Source: Rikenellaceae bacterium
GTDB taxonomy: Bacteria; Bacteroidota; Bacteroidia; Bacteroidales; Rikenellaceae
NCBI GenBank assembly: GCA_015059925.1
Contig: SUZL01000010.1
Span: 1 to 64,000 of the forward strand
DNA length: 64,000 bases
Reading direction: 5' to 3'
Shown here: positions 1 through 9,184 of the stretch, piece by piece
How the letters are laid out: every line of letters begins with the position of its first letter
How positions within the stretch are numbered: position 1 is the first letter of the stretch
Program-made: the position numbers and the translations under genes
Notes under the pieces: generated by a model
Database searches by the model: none
Told to the model about the DNA's origin: nothing
What the model saw: only the letters and a program-made list of their open reading frames with translations

Positions 1-208
1 TTACCTTTCATTTCCTTGCACTTTCGCATCGGCGAGGCTTTCATCTAAAGTCCTCATAAGTCATTGAGCACCAGTGCCGCCATCATTATTTCCCCTCATT
101 CATTAGATTTTTCCAGAGATATTCGCTGATTTGGTATAGTAAAATCGAAAATGAGACTCTATTATCGCAATAATTTTCCATACGGAGGAGTTTTTGCGAA
201 TAAAACAT

Positions 209-216
209 TATCTTTG
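209..216 (+). promoter_or_regulatory. Bacteroidetes -7 box for the glycerophosphodiesterase gene
   Basis: TATCTTTG matches the Bacteroidetes -7 consensus TAnnTTTG. The start codon is 64 bases downstream. A TTTTTG lies only 12 bases upstream, closer than the usual 19-20, so the -33 element is uncertain. The rest of bases 1-280 shows no convincing gene. Confidence 0.5.
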
Positions 217-280
217 CTTGAAACTTACGTTTCGTAAAACGTAACGGGCGCAAGAACAATAATTCAAAACTTATACTACT

Positions 281-1039
281 ATGAAAAAATTTCTAACATT
301 GGCACTCTGCCTCGTGGCATCGACTGCCGTTTTTGCTCAGACTCAAGTAATTGCACATCGTGGATTCCACGCTACGCAGAACTCTGTTCGCAACTCACTC
401 TCGGCTCTTAAGCACGCTCAGGATCTGGGAGCCTACGGCTCGGAGTGCGACATCAACGAGACCAAGGATGGCGTGCTGATCGTAGTTCACGGCCCGATGC
501 ACGGCGAGTATCGCGTTCAGGAGACCGACTTCGCTACGCTGCGCGCAAAGGCGCTGGAGAATGGCGAGGTGCTGCCCACGCTGGATGAGTATCTGGAGCA
601 GGCCGCAAAGAACACCCGCACGAAGCTCATCATCGAGATCAAGGATCACAACACCCCCTCGCGCGAGACTCGCGTAGTGAAGAACATCTTGGCTGCCGTC
701 AAGAAGTACAAGCTGGTGGATGACGTTGAGTACATCGCCTTCCGTCAGCACGTTTGCGACGAGCTGGTGAAGTATGGCCCGAAGGGTATCAAGGTGGCAT
801 ATCTGAACGGTACGCTCACGCCCGAGTATTGCAAGGATTTGGGTTACACGGGTATCGACTACAACATCGGCGTTATGCAGAAGAATCCCCAGTGGATCAA
901 GCAGTGCAAGGATCTGGGCCTGATCGTAAACGTATGGACCGTTAATGATCCCGAGCAGATCAAGTGGTGCATCGACCAGAAGGTGGATTACATCACAACG
1001 GACAACCCGCTGGAGGTTAATCGCCAGCTGGGCAAATAA
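281..1039 (+). CDS. Secreted glycerophosphodiester phosphodiesterase (GDPD family)
   Basis: Hydrolyses glycerophosphodiesters to glycerol-3-phosphate and an alcohol, in the periplasm. Residues 1-19 form a signal peptide ending AFA-Q. The GDPD catalytic set is visible: H26-R27-G28, the E55/D57 metal ligands and H70. The rest is a compact TIM barrel ending in the family's VWTVND and DYITTDNP motifs. At 252 residues it is a normal single-domain length. The usual PENT after HRG is replaced by QNS, which suggests a subfamily with different substrate preference. The permease gene starts 9 bases after the stop, so the two are probably co-transcribed; no functional link between phosphodiester cleavage and nucleobase uptake is established here. 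Confidence 0.88.
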   Translation: MKKFLTLALCLVASTAVFAQTQVIAHRGFHATQNSVRNSLSALKHAQDLGAYGSECDINETKDGVLIVVHGPMHGEYRVQETDFATLRAKALENGEVLPTLDEYLEQAAKNTRTKLIIEIKDHNTPSRETRVVKNILAAVKKYKLVDDVEYIAFRQHVCDELVKYGPKGIKVAYLNGTLTPEYCKDLGYTGIDYNIGVMQKNPQWIKQCKDLGLIVNVWTVNDPEQIKWCIDQKVDYITTDNPLEVNRQLGK

Positions 1040-1048
1040 TCCATAGCG

Positions 1049-2314
1049 ATGGCATTCAAATACTCGATCGACTCGCGCCCGCCCGCCGGGCAGCTGCTGC
1101 TCTACAGTCTGCAATGGTTTGTGCTGGCTGTGGCGGTGGTCGTTACATCGCTCTTCATTGCCGTAGGATCACCCGCCGAGCGGGTGCTCTACGCGCAGAA
1201 GGTCTTTGCGCTGATGGGCGTGGCGACCATAATTCAAGCCTTGTGGGGCCACCGTATGCCTATCGTGGTAGGTCCTGCATCGGTCCTGCTCGTGGGCATA
1301 ATCACCACTCTGGCATCGCAGGGCGAGGCGGTAAATACCAACAAGATCTATACGGCCGTACTGATTGGCGGCGTGGCCATCACGTTGCTGGCTACGGGGC
1401 GTATTCTGGAGCATCTGCAACGCATCTTCACGCCGCGCATCGTCATCGTCATAATGATGCTCATTGCCGTAACGCTCTCGCCGACGATCAAGAATCTGAT
1501 CTTCCCCGCAGGCGACGAGGCGCGCCACAGCTTCGGACTATGGTTTGCGATCGCGGGTGTGCCGCTGATGGCGTTGGCGTCGTTCAAGCTCAAGGGCGTG
1601 GTTAAGTCGTTGGTGATTCCGATTGCTCTTATGGTGGGATGTGTGATCTACTACGCCATCTATGGCGGCTACGGCGAGCGATTTGCGCAGTTCACCGCAT
1701 CGGAGGGGCCGTTGCTGCTCCCCGCATTGGAGTTCGACGGCAGTATCATTGCGGCGTTTATGCTATGCTACGTCGCTCTGCTGATCAACGACGTGGGATC
1801 GGTGCAGTCGTTGGGCGGAATGTTGCAGACGACCGACACCGACAAGCGTTGCCGTCGCGGAGTGGGCCTGACGGGATTGCTCAACATCGTGGCTGGAGGC
1901 TTGGGCGTGATTGGTCCGGTGAACTACTCGATGTCGCCCGGTGTGATTGCATCCTCGCAGTGCGCATCGCGCTATGCGGTGGTTCCGGCCGGCGTGGGAC
2001 TTATCATCTGTGCATTCATCCCCTCGCTTATTGCGGCATTGTCGGCAATTCCCGACACCGTAATTGGCGTTATCCTGCTCTACCTGATGGGCACACAGAT
2101 TGCCGCAGGGCTGCATATGGTAACCACCTCGCACTCGGTAGAGAGCTTCGATGAAGGTATGATCATCGGCCTGCCCGTTATGGTTGCCCTGCTCTTCGGC
2201 GTGATTCCGATGGATGTCATTCCCGCGATACTGCGCCCCATAATCGGTAACGGATTTGTGATGGGAGTGCTGACGGTAATACTCCTCGAACACGTTATAA
2301 TGAGAAAGCGATAA
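1049..2314 (+). CDS. NCS2-family nucleobase (uracil/xanthine) permease
   Basis: A 421-residue integral inner-membrane protein with 12 or more hydrophobic segments, matching the nucleobase:cation symporter-2 fold in length and in the pattern of helices interrupted by short polar turns. Family-like stretches are the early VGPASVLL segment, the conserved LLINDVGSVQS helix (residues about 244-254) and GPVNYSMSPG before the last helices. The classical QN-x-G signature of characterised uracil and xanthine carriers is not obvious, so the substrate cannot be assigned. It directly follows the phosphodiesterase gene and ends at a bidirectional terminator. Confidence 0.8.
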   Translation: MAFKYSIDSRPPAGQLLLYSLQWFVLAVAVVVTSLFIAVGSPAERVLYAQKVFALMGVATIIQALWGHRMPIVVGPASVLLVGIITTLASQGEAVNTNKIYTAVLIGGVAITLLATGRILEHLQRIFTPRIVIVIMMLIAVTLSPTIKNLIFPAGDEARHSFGLWFAIAGVPLMALASFKLKGVVKSLVIPIALMVGCVIYYAIYGGYGERFAQFTASEGPLLLPALEFDGSIIAAFMLCYVALLINDVGSVQSLGGMLQTTDTDKRCRRGVGLTGLLNIVAGGLGVIGPVNYSMSPGVIASSQCASRYAVVPAGVGLIICAFIPSLIAALSAIPDTVIGVILLYLMGTQIAAGLHMVTTSHSVESFDEGMIIGLPVMVALLFGVIPMDVIPAILRPIIGNGFVMGVLTVILLEHVIMRKR

Positions 2315-2352
2315 AAAAAATAGTGTCGGCCTCAGACCGACACTATTTTTTT
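2314..2352. terminator. Bidirectional intrinsic terminator
   Basis: A perfect stem (AATAGTGTCGG pairing with CCGACACTATT) around a short loop, with an A-run on the left and a T-run on the right. It serves both the permease gene and the convergent TPR gene. Confidence 0.92.
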
Positions 2353-2369
2353 ATTCTTCTGCGTAGAGA

Positions 2370-3341
2370 TTACTTCGTAAGCTCAGCAACAGCAGCCTTA
2401 GCGGTGGTTGCGTAGGGCTCAGCGGTTACCTTACCGAAAGCCTCGATAGCCTTAGCCTTGTTCTCCTTTGCGTTGTAAGCAGAACCGAGGTTGAAGTAAA
2501 CGGCGCTCTGATCAGCAGCATCAGTCTGCAATGCAGCAGCAGCATCACCGATCTCGATAACCTTGTCGTAATCCTTCTTCAGGAAGTAAGCCTGAACCAA
2601 TACCTTCTGCTTCAAAGCCTCGTCAGCGATAGACTCTGCCATAGCGATGATGCCATCGAAGTCGTTAGCCTGCTGGAGGGTAGCAATCTTGTTGTTGGTG
2701 TACTGGTTGATCTTAGCCTTAGCTGAAGCGATAGCAGCATCGTTCTTCTGACCTGCGGGCAGAGCAGCTACCTCCGAGCAAACCTTAACACCCTCAGCGT
2801 ACTTGTCCATCTTGAAGTAGCACTCAGCCAAGTTCAAGCCCATATCGGTGTTCTTGTTATCGGCAGCGTAACCCTTTGCGAAGATCTCGGCAGCCTTCTC
2901 GTAGTTGTTAGCGTTGAAGTAAGTACCACCCTGTACCAGATATACCTGCGATACCATACGCTTTGCGTTATTTGCAGCAGCGGGAACCTTATAGTCAGTA
3001 CCCAACTTTACGGCCTTCTCCAAAGTGGTGATAGCCTCAGCGTACTTTGCATCACGAGCAGCAGCCTCGGTAAGCTTCTGAGCCTCAGCCGCAGCGGTAC
3101 GACCTACATAGAAAGTAGCGATAGGAAGGTTCTTCTTTGCGCTATTTACCTGCTCCAGAACAGCATCATCGTCTGACTCTGCACCTGCTGTGATAACCTG
3201 CTCGAGCAACTGAGCAGCCTTAGCATAATTCTTAGCAGCGAGAGCGTCGTTTGCCTCCTGCGCTACGGTAAGGACATCGGTCTGCGCGAAAGCGGCGGTG
3301 AAGCCCATCAGCGCAACTGCCAACAAAACAATCTTTCTCAT
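2370..3341 (-). CDS. Periplasmic tetratricopeptide-repeat protein
   Basis: A 323-residue exported protein. The start at 3341 gives a clean signal peptide (MRKIVLLAVALMGFTAAFA-Q); an upstream in-frame ATG would put 18 polar residues before it and is unlikely. The mature part is alanine- and lysine-rich with at least five TPR-like helix pairs, for example around residues 33-50, 125-150 and 260-300, each with the small-residue/Tyr/Ala pattern. No enzymatic motif is seen. TPR proteins act as scaffolds; a role in envelope assembly is only an inference. It is monocistronic, with its own promoter and terminator, and its frequent GCT/AAG codons suggest high expression. Confidence 0.75.
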   Translation of the reverse strand: MRKIVLLAVALMGFTAAFAQTDVLTVAQEANDALAAKNYAKAAQLLEQVITAGAESDDDAVLEQVNSAKKNLPIATFYVGRTAAAEAQKLTEAAARDAKYAEAITTLEKAVKLGTDYKVPAAANNAKRMVSQVYLVQGGTYFNANNYEKAAEIFAKGYAADNKNTDMGLNLAECYFKMDKYAEGVKVCSEVAALPAGQKNDAAIASAKAKINQYTNNKIATLQQANDFDGIIAMAESIADEALKQKVLVQAYFLKKDYDKVIEIGDAAAALQTDAADQSAVYFNLGSAYNAKENKAKAIEAFGKVTAEPYATTAKAAVAELTK

Positions 3342-3417
3342 AATGTTAAATGTGTTTATTAAGTTATTGTTATAAAAATTCTTTATAAAATTCACTGTGT
3401 TACAGTGCTACGAAACG

Positions 3418-3446
3418 CAAAGTTACAAAAATTTTCTTTGTTGCAA
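3418..3446 (-). promoter_or_regulatory. Promoter for the TPR gene
   Basis: On the minus strand, TAACTTTG (3418-3425) is preceded by TTG (3444-3446) at an 18-base spacing, matching the Bacteroidetes sigma-70 consensus. It predicts a leader of about 70 bases. Confidence 0.6.
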
Positions 3447-3462
3447 CAAGTTTTTGCGCAAA

Positions 3463-3918
3463 CTATCGCAGTTTCTTAAAAAAATCCCTCATCAGCGCCT
3501 CGCACTCCTCGCGCATAACGCCACGCACGACCTCCGTTTTGGGGTGGAGTATGTGGCCGCCGACGGTCGTATAGCCCCGTTTGGGATCGTCCGCTCCATA
3601 TACGATTCTGTCGATCTGACTCCACGCCAGCGCTCCGGCACACATCACACAGGGCTCGACCGTAACATACAACGTACACCCTTTCAGGTACTTGCCACCC
3701 AGCATCGAGGCAGCAGCCGTGATGGACTGCATCTCGGCGTGGGCCGTAGCATCGCAGAGCGACTCCACCAGATTATGGCCCCGGCCGACCACCCTATCGC
3801 CCGACACAACGACAGCTCCGATGGGCACCTCCTGCATTTGTAACGCACGACGGGCCTCGGTTATTGCCATCGACATAAACTTTTTATCCTTTTCGGCGAT
3901 ATTTTTCTGCTCTTCCAT
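3463..3918 (-). CDS. tadA: tRNA-specific adenosine deaminase-like protein (TadA family)
   Basis: Converts adenosine 34 of the tRNA-Arg anticodon to inosine. The zinc/proton-shuttle signature H60-A-E62 and the PC90-V-M-C93 motif are intact, and the length (151 residues) is typical of bacterial TadA. The LYVTVEPCVMCAGA block and the conserved IVYGADDPKRG loop favour TadA over guanine or cytosine deaminases. It is divergent from aspS, so two translation-related genes share an upstream region. Guanine deaminase remains a less likely alternative. Confidence 0.85.
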   Translation of the reverse strand: MEEQKNIAEKDKKFMSMAITEARRALQMQEVPIGAVVVSGDRVVGRGHNLVESLCDATAHAEMQSITAAASMLGGKYLKGCTLYVTVEPCVMCAGALAWSQIDRIVYGADDPKRGYTTVGGHILHPKTEVVRGVMREECEALMRDFFKKLR

Positions 3919-3993
3919 AGTGTGCGAAATTAATAATTTCGTATTGAAATTGCAAATCTGGGATTAAAGGGTGCGAAATATGCTTTTTCTTCG

Positions 3994-4001
3994 TATATTT
4001 G
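3994..4001 (+). promoter_or_regulatory. -7 box for aspS
   Basis: TATATTTG, 39 bases before the aspS start. No clear TTG occurs at the expected -33 distance. Confidence 0.5.
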
Positions 4002-4040
4002 CGTGATATTAACGTCAATAATCAAAAAAAAGATAAAGCT

Positions 4041-5795
4041 ATGTATAGAAGTCATACTTGTGGCGAGCTTCGCGTGGCCCACATCGGCCAGAGCGTAACG
4101 CTTGCCGGCTGGGTGCAGAAGGTGCGTAACTTGGGTGCGATGACATTCATCGACCTGCGCGACCGCTACGGCATTACCCAGATTGTAGTGGAGGAGAACT
4201 CTCCTGCCCCCATCCGCGATGCGGCTGCCAAGTTGGGCCGCGAGTTCGTAGTGCAGGTTACGGGTAACGTGATCGAGCGCTCGTCGAAGAATCCGAAGAT
4301 GCCTACGGGCGATGTGGAGGTTGCCGCGACTCAGCTTACGATCCTGAACGAGGCGCAGACACCCCCCTTCACAATCGAGGAGAACTCGGACGGTGGCGAC
4401 GACCTGCGTATGAAGTACCGCTACCTCGACCTGCGTCGTCCGCCCCTGCAGCGCAATATGGAGTTGCGTCATCGTATGGCTCACGCCATCCGCACGTTCC
4501 TCGACAAGGAGGGATTCCTCGAGATTGAGACACCCTACTTGGTGGGCTCTACGCCCGAGGGTGCGCGCGACTTCGTTGTGCCGAGCCGTATGAACCCCAA
4601 CCAGTTCTACGCCCTGCCGCAGTCACCCCAGACGCTCAAGCAGCTGCTGATGGTAGCCGGCTACGACCGCTACTTCCAGATCGTGCGTTGCTTCCGCGAC
4701 GAGGACCTGCGAGCCGACCGCCAGCCCGAGTTTACGCAGATCGACTGCGAGATGTCGTTCGTGGAGCAGGAGGATGTATTGGAGATCTTCGAGCGTTGGG
4801 CAAAATATATGTTCAAGGAGGTGATGCAGATCGACTTTAGGGAGCCCTTCCGCCGTATGCCTTGGATCGAGGCGATGGAGAAGTATGGCTCGGATAAGCC
4901 CGACCTTCGTTTCGGTATGGAGTTCCACGACATCACCGATCTGGCTCACGGCCACTCATTCCCCGTATTCGACGATGCCGAGTACGTTGTAGGTTTCGCC
5001 GCTACGGGCTGCGCAGGCTACACGCGCAAGCAGATCGACGCACTGACCGAGTATGTAAAGCGTCCGCAGGTGGGTGCCAAGGGTCTGGTTTGGATTCGTA
5101 TGGATGAGCAGGGCAACCTCAAGTCATCGGTTGATAAGTTCTACTCGGCCGACGACCTGAAGGCGATGGCCGAGCGTATGGGTGCCCAGCCGGGCGATCT
5201 GATGCTCGTGCTGTGCGGCAAGAAGTTCAAGGCTCTCACGCAGCTCTGCGCTCTGCGTCTGCACGTTGCCGAGCTTCTGGGTCTGCGCGATCCGAAGAAG
5301 TTTGCTCCGCTGTGGGTTGTCGATTTCCCGATGTTCGAGTGGGACGACGAGACCGAGCGTTACTACGCTATGCACCACCCCTTCACCTCGCCCAAGCCCG
5401 AGGATGTGCCCTATATGGAGAGCGATCCGGGCCGCGTGCGTGCCAACGCCTACGACTTCGTATGCAACGGTACGGAGATCGGCGGTGGCTCGATCCGTAT
5501 CCACGATGCGCAGCTGCAGGCACTCATCTTCAAGATTCTGGGCTTCACGCCCGAGAAGGCTCAGGAGCAGTTCGGCTTCCTGATGAACGCCTTCAAGTTC
5601 GGTGCGCCCCCTCACGGTGGTCTGGCATTCGGCTTCGACCGTCTGTGTTCGCTCTTCGGAGGCTCGGAGTCGATCCGCGACTTTATCGCATTCCCGAAGA
5701 ACAACGCCGGCCGCGACGTGATGCTCGACGCTCCGTCGGTGATCGATCAGTCGCAGCTCGACGAGTTGTATCTCTCGCTTGTTAAGCCCGAGTAA
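4041..5795 (+). CDS. aspS: Aspartyl-tRNA synthetase
   Basis: Charges tRNA-Asp with aspartate in the cytoplasm. The 584-residue length, N-terminal OB-fold anticodon-binding domain (residues about 1-110, with [20 protein letters not shown]), class II catalytic core (motif 2 around [16 protein letters not shown]; motif 3 GLAFGFDRL near the end) and inserted GAD domain all fit bacterial-type AspRS. Translation is set to start at MYRSHTCGE because an upstream in-frame ATG adds 14 unrelated lysine-rich residues and sits at the promoter. It is monocistronic and followed by a hairpin. Confidence 0.97.
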   Translation: MYRSHTCGELRVAHIGQSVTLAGWVQKVRNLGAMTFIDLRDRYGITQIVVEENSPAPIRDAAAKLGREFVVQVTGNVIERSSKNPKMPTGDVEVAATQLTILNEAQTPPFTIEENSDGGDDLRMKYRYLDLRRPPLQRNMELRHRMAHAIRTFLDKEGFLEIETPYLVGSTPEGARDFVVPSRMNPNQFYALPQSPQTLKQLLMVAGYDRYFQIVRCFRDEDLRADRQPEFTQIDCEMSFVEQEDVLEIFERWAKYMFKEVMQIDFREPFRRMPWIEAMEKYGSDKPDLRFGMEFHDITDLAHGHSFPVFDDAEYVVGFAATGCAGYTRKQIDALTEYVKRPQVGAKGLVWIRMDEQGNLKSSVDKFYSADDLKAMAERMGAQPGDLMLVLCGKKFKALTQLCALRLHVAELLGLRDPKKFAPLWVVDFPMFEWDDETERYYAMHHPFTSPKPEDVPYMESDPGRVRANAYDFVCNGTEIGGGSIRIHDAQLQALIFKILGFTPEKAQEQFGFLMNAFKFGAPPHGGLAFGFDRLCSLFGGSESIRDFIAFPKNNAGRDVMLDAPSVIDQSQLDELYLSLVKPE

Positions 5796-5816
5796 GAGGC
5801 TCGACATATAAAACTG

Positions 5817-5850
5817 AACAGGCGGCCCGCGCGGGTCGCCTGTTTGATTG
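5817..5850 (+). terminator. Terminator after aspS
   Basis: A GC-rich stem (AACAGGCG-CCCGC pairing with GCGGG-CGCCTGTT) followed by a modest T-rich tract. Confidence 0.7.
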
Positions 5851-5899
5851 TTATTAACTCTTGCCTTTTTACCTAATCAATACCTTTTGGGGGTTAATA

Positions 5900-6058
5900 C
5901 TAAATTTTCTCGAACTCTTCCTTGCCAGCTCCGCACAAGGGGCATACCCAATCATCGGGCAAATTCTCAAATGCAACACCAGCCTCAATGCCGTTCTCGG
6001 GATCTCCAATCGCGGGGTCATATACCCAACCGCAAGGAATGCAACTATACTTCTCCAT
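5900..6058 (-). CDS. Rubredoxin
   Basis: A 52-residue one-iron electron carrier. Two C-x2-C knuckles, C6/C9 and C39/C42, bind the Fe(SCys)4 centre; the intervening [15 protein letters not shown] and [12 protein letters not shown] are textbook rubredoxin. The start at 6058 is the only one giving a correct N terminus; longer in-frame reading upstream is intergenic. It lies downstream of the rnf operon on the same strand but is separated by a hairpin repeat and a strong terminator, so it is independently transcribed. A role in oxygen or peroxide detoxification is usual for anaerobes but is not shown here. Confidence 0.95.
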   Translation of the reverse strand: MEKYSCIPCGWVYDPAIGDPENGIEAGVAFENLPDDWVCPLCGAGKEEFEKI

Positions 6059-6107
6059 AATCTTTTTTGTTTTATGTTTGTTAATGAATATCTGTTTTTC
6101 TCTATTG

Positions 6108-6115
6108 CAAAAGTA
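6108..6115 (-). promoter_or_regulatory. -7 box for rubredoxin
   Basis: Minus-strand TACTTTTG, 50 bases upstream of the rubredoxin start; a CAA/TTG at 6131-6133 is slightly close for a -33 element. The remaining sequence between rubredoxin and rnfA (6059-6367) holds this promoter, a terminator and a hairpin repeat. Confidence 0.45.
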
Positions 6116-6193
6116 ATACATAAAATCATTCAATAACCATAAAAACGATAAAAAGATTTTAATCGACGATAAGATTCTTTTATACCTGCGCGC

Positions 6194-6236
6194 AAAAAAA
6201 GGACTGCCTAACCCCGAGGTTAAGCAGTCTTTATTA
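6194..6236 (-). terminator. Terminator of the rnf operon
   Basis: The stem GACTGC-TTAACC pairs with GGTTA-GCAGTC and is followed on the minus strand by seven T residues. It lies beyond the hairpin repeat that abuts rnfA. Confidence 0.88.
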
Positions 6237-6244
6237 CTACTGAT

Positions 6245-6365
6245 AAAATGGGTATAAAAGAGGGATTTCAAGACTTGCGAAGCCCGAGAATCCGCAGTTT
6301 ACTGAGGCGTAAATGAGGAATTTGAGGGCGAGCGTAACGCAGAAATTACCTTTTATACACATTTT
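6245..6365 (-). repeat. Dispersed hairpin element, copy A (complete)
   Basis: A 121-base element bounded by near-perfect terminal inverted repeats (AAAATGGGTATAAAAG at 6245-6260; CTTTTATACACATTTT at 6350-6365, one mismatch). An apical stem CCGCAGTTTAC / GTAAATGAGG (6292-6302 / 6309-6318) closes a six-base loop. It shares its middle with copies at 37825 and 60333 and ends two bases from the rnfA stop codon. Confidence 0.85.
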
Positions 6366-6367
6366 AT

Positions 6368-6946
6368 TTATACCAGACCTGAGAAGCCCATAAAGGCCAT
6401 CGCCAAAATCGCAGCCGTAATCAGCGCAATGGGATTACCCTTCAGCGCTGCGGGCACGCCATCGAGCTCCAGACGCTCGCGGATACCTGCGAAAATTACC
6501 AGCGCCATAGCAAAACCAATGGCCGTAGCTACCGAGAAGACGAAGCTCTGCAAGAGGTTGTACTCCTTCTGAATCATCAGGATAGCAACACCCAGCACGG
6601 CGCAGTTGGTGGTAATCAGCGGCAGGAAGATACCGAGTGCCTGATAGAGCGAGGGAGAGACCTTCTTCAGGATGATCTCTACCATCTGTACCAACGCGGC
6701 GATAACCAGAATAAATACGATGGTCTGCATATACTCGATCTGGAACGGCACGAGGATAAACTCCTGAATCGACCACGCCACAATCGAAGCCAAAGCCATA
6801 ACGAAGGTTACGGCAGCACCCATACCGATCGAGGTATCCACCTTAGACGAAACGCCCAAGAAGGGGCAGATACCGAGGAACTGTGCGAAAACGACGTTAT
6901 TTACGAAGATCGCACCAATGATAATTGCAAAATATGAGAGTTCCAT
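6368..6946 (-). CDS. rnfA: Electron transport complex subunit RnfA
   Basis: Membrane subunit of the Rnf complex (ferredoxin:NAD+ oxidoreductase coupled to Na+ or H+ transport). The 192-residue protein has six hydrophobic helices and the family motif [18 protein letters not shown] near residue 16, which in RnfA/NqrE surrounds a membrane-embedded iron-sulfur centre cysteine (here in GICPF); the second half carries [11 protein letters not shown], the paired cysteine motif. It is the last gene of the row; rnfE ends two bases upstream. Paralogous to RnfE with opposite topology. Confidence 0.96.
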   Translation of the reverse strand: MELSYFAIIIGAIFVNNVVFAQFLGICPFLGVSSKVDTSIGMGAAVTFVMALASIVAWSIQEFILVPFQIEYMQTIVFILVIAALVQMVEIILKKVSPSLYQALGIFLPLITTNCAVLGVAILMIQKEYNLLQSFVFSVATAIGFAMALVIFAGIRERLELDGVPAALKGNPIALITAAILAMAFMGFSGLV

Positions 6947-6948
6947 AA

Positions 6949-7533
6949 CTACTTCTTAGCAAATTTGTTAAACAATACCATCAGATAACCCAGAACGAAG
7001 AAAGCTCCCGGAGCCAGCACAAATACCAGCGGCATATAGTCGGCAATACCCAACGAGACTCCGAAGATTGCTCCGCTACCCAAGATCTCGCGCACGGCAC
7101 CGATAACGGTCAGCGAGAGCGTAAAGCCCAAGCCGATACCAACGCCATCGAGTACAGAGTCCAGCGCACCGTTCTTCGATGCGAAGGCCTCGGCGCGGCC
7201 CAGAATGATACAGTTCACCACGATCAAGGGGATGAACACTCCCAGAGCCGAGTAGAGCGAGGGAACGTAAGCCTGCATCAACATCTGGATGATGGTTACG
7301 AACGACGCGATAACCACGATGAAGGCGGGGATACGCACCTTGTCGGGGATGAGGTTCTTGATAAGCGAAATCACCAGATTCGACATAATCAGTACGGCCA
7401 TCGTAGCCACACCCATACCCAAACCATTGATTGCCGAGGTGGTTGTACCCAGCGTGGGACACATACCGAGCACCAGCACAAAGGTGGGATTGTTCTTAAT
7501 AATTCCGTTCAGTACGATCTGCATCTTATTCAT
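6949..7533 (-). CDS. rnfE: Electron transport complex subunit RnfE
   Basis: Six-helix membrane subunit, 194 residues, homologous to RnfA and NqrD. Cysteine motifs GMCPTLG (residues about 23-29) and [13 protein letters not shown] are conserved. The start at 7533 ([10 protein letters not shown]) overlaps the rnfG stop by 8 bases, indicating translational coupling; a longer in-frame extension upstream is only the rnfG coding region in another frame and is basic rather than hydrophobic, so it is rejected. Confidence 0.95.
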   Translation of the reverse strand: MNKMQIVLNGIIKNNPTFVLVLGMCPTLGTTTSAINGLGMGVATMAVLIMSNLVISLIKNLIPDKVRIPAFIVVIASFVTIIQMLMQAYVPSLYSALGVFIPLIVVNCIILGRAEAFASKNGALDSVLDGVGIGLGFTLSLTVIGAVREILGSGAIFGVSLGIADYMPLVFVLAPGAFFVLGYLMVLFNKFAKK

Positions 7534-8164
7534 TCTGACCTCCCTTCTGGGCATTTGTGCCCTCACTTGATGCCGTTGCGCCCGACACGCCATCGCTCGA
7601 AGTGGCATAACCCGTAGCCACCTTGAACGCCTCGTATGCACGAGCCACAGCCTCGTAGTATGCGCGTGATGAGATGGTTGCTGCAGTCAGTGCATCCAAC
7701 TCGCCACCGTCCTTCTTAACCTTGAACTCTACCTCCCAGACGATCTTATCCTTAATGCTGTTGATCAGCGCGTTACCCTCGTCGGCCATCTTCGTTCCGA
7801 GGCCCGGAGTCTCAGCCTGCTGCAACACATTTACGTTAAGAATCTTGCCATCCGTACCAAAGCCGACCATCAGGCGAATCACACCGCCAAAGCCGTTCTT
7901 GGTCATCGACTCGATAGCGTAACCTACGGTCTGCGATCCATTTGTAGCCTTATACACTACGATGGGCATATCGTCGATAGTCTGCTCGCTAATCTCCGTA
8001 CTCTCGAAGGCGGGCAATACGTTAGCCACCGCCTGAGTCGTTGCCGCTGCATTAGCCTCGGCAATAGCATCGGCCGTAATCATATTCACAGCACCCACAC
8101 CTGCCGAAGCAATCAGGGTAACCGAGAACAGAACAACAACCATATTAAAAAGTGTACTCTTCAT
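7526..8164 (-). CDS. rnfG: Electron transport complex subunit RnfG, FMN-binding
   Basis: A 212-residue protein with one N-terminal membrane anchor (residues 5-27) and an extracytoplasmic FMN-binding domain. The covalent-FMN motif is D157-A-L-T-A-A-T163-I-S, where T163 is the expected ApbE target; the usual glycine of (S/T)GAT is alanine here. The ETPGLG loop (118-123) is conserved. Unusually, the C-terminal tail carries a second motif-like stretch, D191-G-V-S-G-A-T197-A-S, with the canonical glycine. The rest of the tail (200-212) is polar and low-complexity. It lies between rnfD and rnfE in the standard Bacteroidetes order. Confidence 0.94.
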   Translation of the reverse strand: MKSTLFNMVVVLFSVTLIASAGVGAVNMITADAIAEANAAATTQAVANVLPAFESTEISEQTIDDMPIVVYKATNGSQTVGYAIESMTKNGFGGVIRLMVGFGTDGKILNVNVLQQAETPGLGTKMADEGNALINSIKDKIVWEVEFKVKKDGGELDALTAATISSRAYYEAVARAYEAFKVATGYATSSDGVSGATASSEGTNAQKGGQNE

Positions 8165-8176
8165 TTCAGCGTCCTC

Positions 8177-9163
8177 CTATTTTTTAGTTGTTGTCAAACC
8201 GAAGCGACGAGGCTTCACATATTTATTAATAAGAGGTGTTACGGCATTCATCAGCAGGATTGCGAACGACATACCCTCGGGATAAGCACCCCACAGACGG
8301 ATAACCATCGTAATCACACCGATACCGATACCATAGATCACCATACCCTTCGGCGTCATAGGCGAGGTAACGTAGTCCGTCGCCATAAAGATAGCACCCA
8401 GCATAGCACCACCAGCCAAGAGGTGGAACGCAGGCAGAGCATACAACTCCGCACCACCGCCCTGAGCCAGCGCCACGACGAAGGCGAAAGCTGCCATCGA
8501 GCCAAGCACCGATACGGGGATGTGCCAAGTAATCACTCGACGCCAGATCATATACAGACCTCCCAAGAGCAGTGCCGCAGCCGAGAGCTCACCCATAGAA
8601 CCTGCGGCGAAGCCACCGAACATATTCATAAGGTCGGCATCAGCCACCGACATAGCGCCCGACTTAATAGCCGCCAGAGGAGTAGCGCCCGAGAATGCGT
8701 CGGCAACGCCGCCCACCAAAGGCTTAATCTCGGGGAACGAGGTCATCTGCACGGGATAGGCGATAAGCAGGAACACACGACCTACCAAAGCGGGGTTGAA
8801 GGGGTTGTGGCCCAGACCGCCGAAGGTCATCTTCGCAACGCCGATAGCCACCACAGCGCCAATGACGATAATCCACCAAGGAATGTTTGCCGGAAGGTTG
8901 AATGCCAACAGCAGACCCGTAACCACAGCCGACAGATTACCCAGAGTAGGAGCTCCGCCCAGCAGATACTTCTGCACGAGGAACTCTACCAGAACGCAGC
9001 TCGCAACGGCAACAGCCGTAACGTAGAGCACGCTCAAACCATACACCGCAATCGACACCAGCAGGGCGGGCATCAGAGCCACAATCACATCGCGCATCAA
9101 CGACTGCGTAGAGTGCGGATTGTGCATATGCGGGGCAGGTGCAACAATAAATTTATTTGCCAT
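8177..9163 (-). CDS. rnfD: Electron transport complex subunit RnfD, FMN-binding
   Basis: A 328-residue membrane subunit related to NqrB. It has about nine hydrophobic segments; the covalent-FMN motif is D155-A-F-S-G-A-T161-P-L, with T161 the predicted flavinylation site. GLGHNPFNPALVGRVFL (116-132) and FMATDYVTSPMTP near residue 255 are family hallmarks, the latter lining the riboflavin/ion path in NqrB. It starts 21 bases after rnfC. The flavin transferase ApbE needed for T161 is encoded at 39791-40840. Confidence 0.96.
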   Translation of the reverse strand: MANKFIVAPAPHMHNPHSTQSLMRDVIVALMPALLVSIAVYGLSVLYVTAVAVASCVLVEFLVQKYLLGGAPTLGNLSAVVTGLLLAFNLPANIPWWIIVIGAVVAIGVAKMTFGGLGHNPFNPALVGRVFLLIAYPVQMTSFPEIKPLVGGVADAFSGATPLAAIKSGAMSVADADLMNMFGGFAAGSMGELSAAALLLGGLYMIWRRVITWHIPVSVLGSMAAFAFVVALAQGGGAELYALPAFHLLAGGAMLGAIFMATDYVTSPMTPKGMVIYGIGIGVITMVIRLWGAYPEGMSFAILLMNAVTPLINKYVKPRRFGLTTTKK

Positions 9164-9184
9164 ATCTTTCTTCGTTTATTTTCG

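Noticed and set aside
1..57. 18-codon minus-strand frame (starting MRTLDESL) ending exactly at base 1
   Set aside because: Too short to call, no promoter or RBS, and the neighbouring sequence is outside the window.
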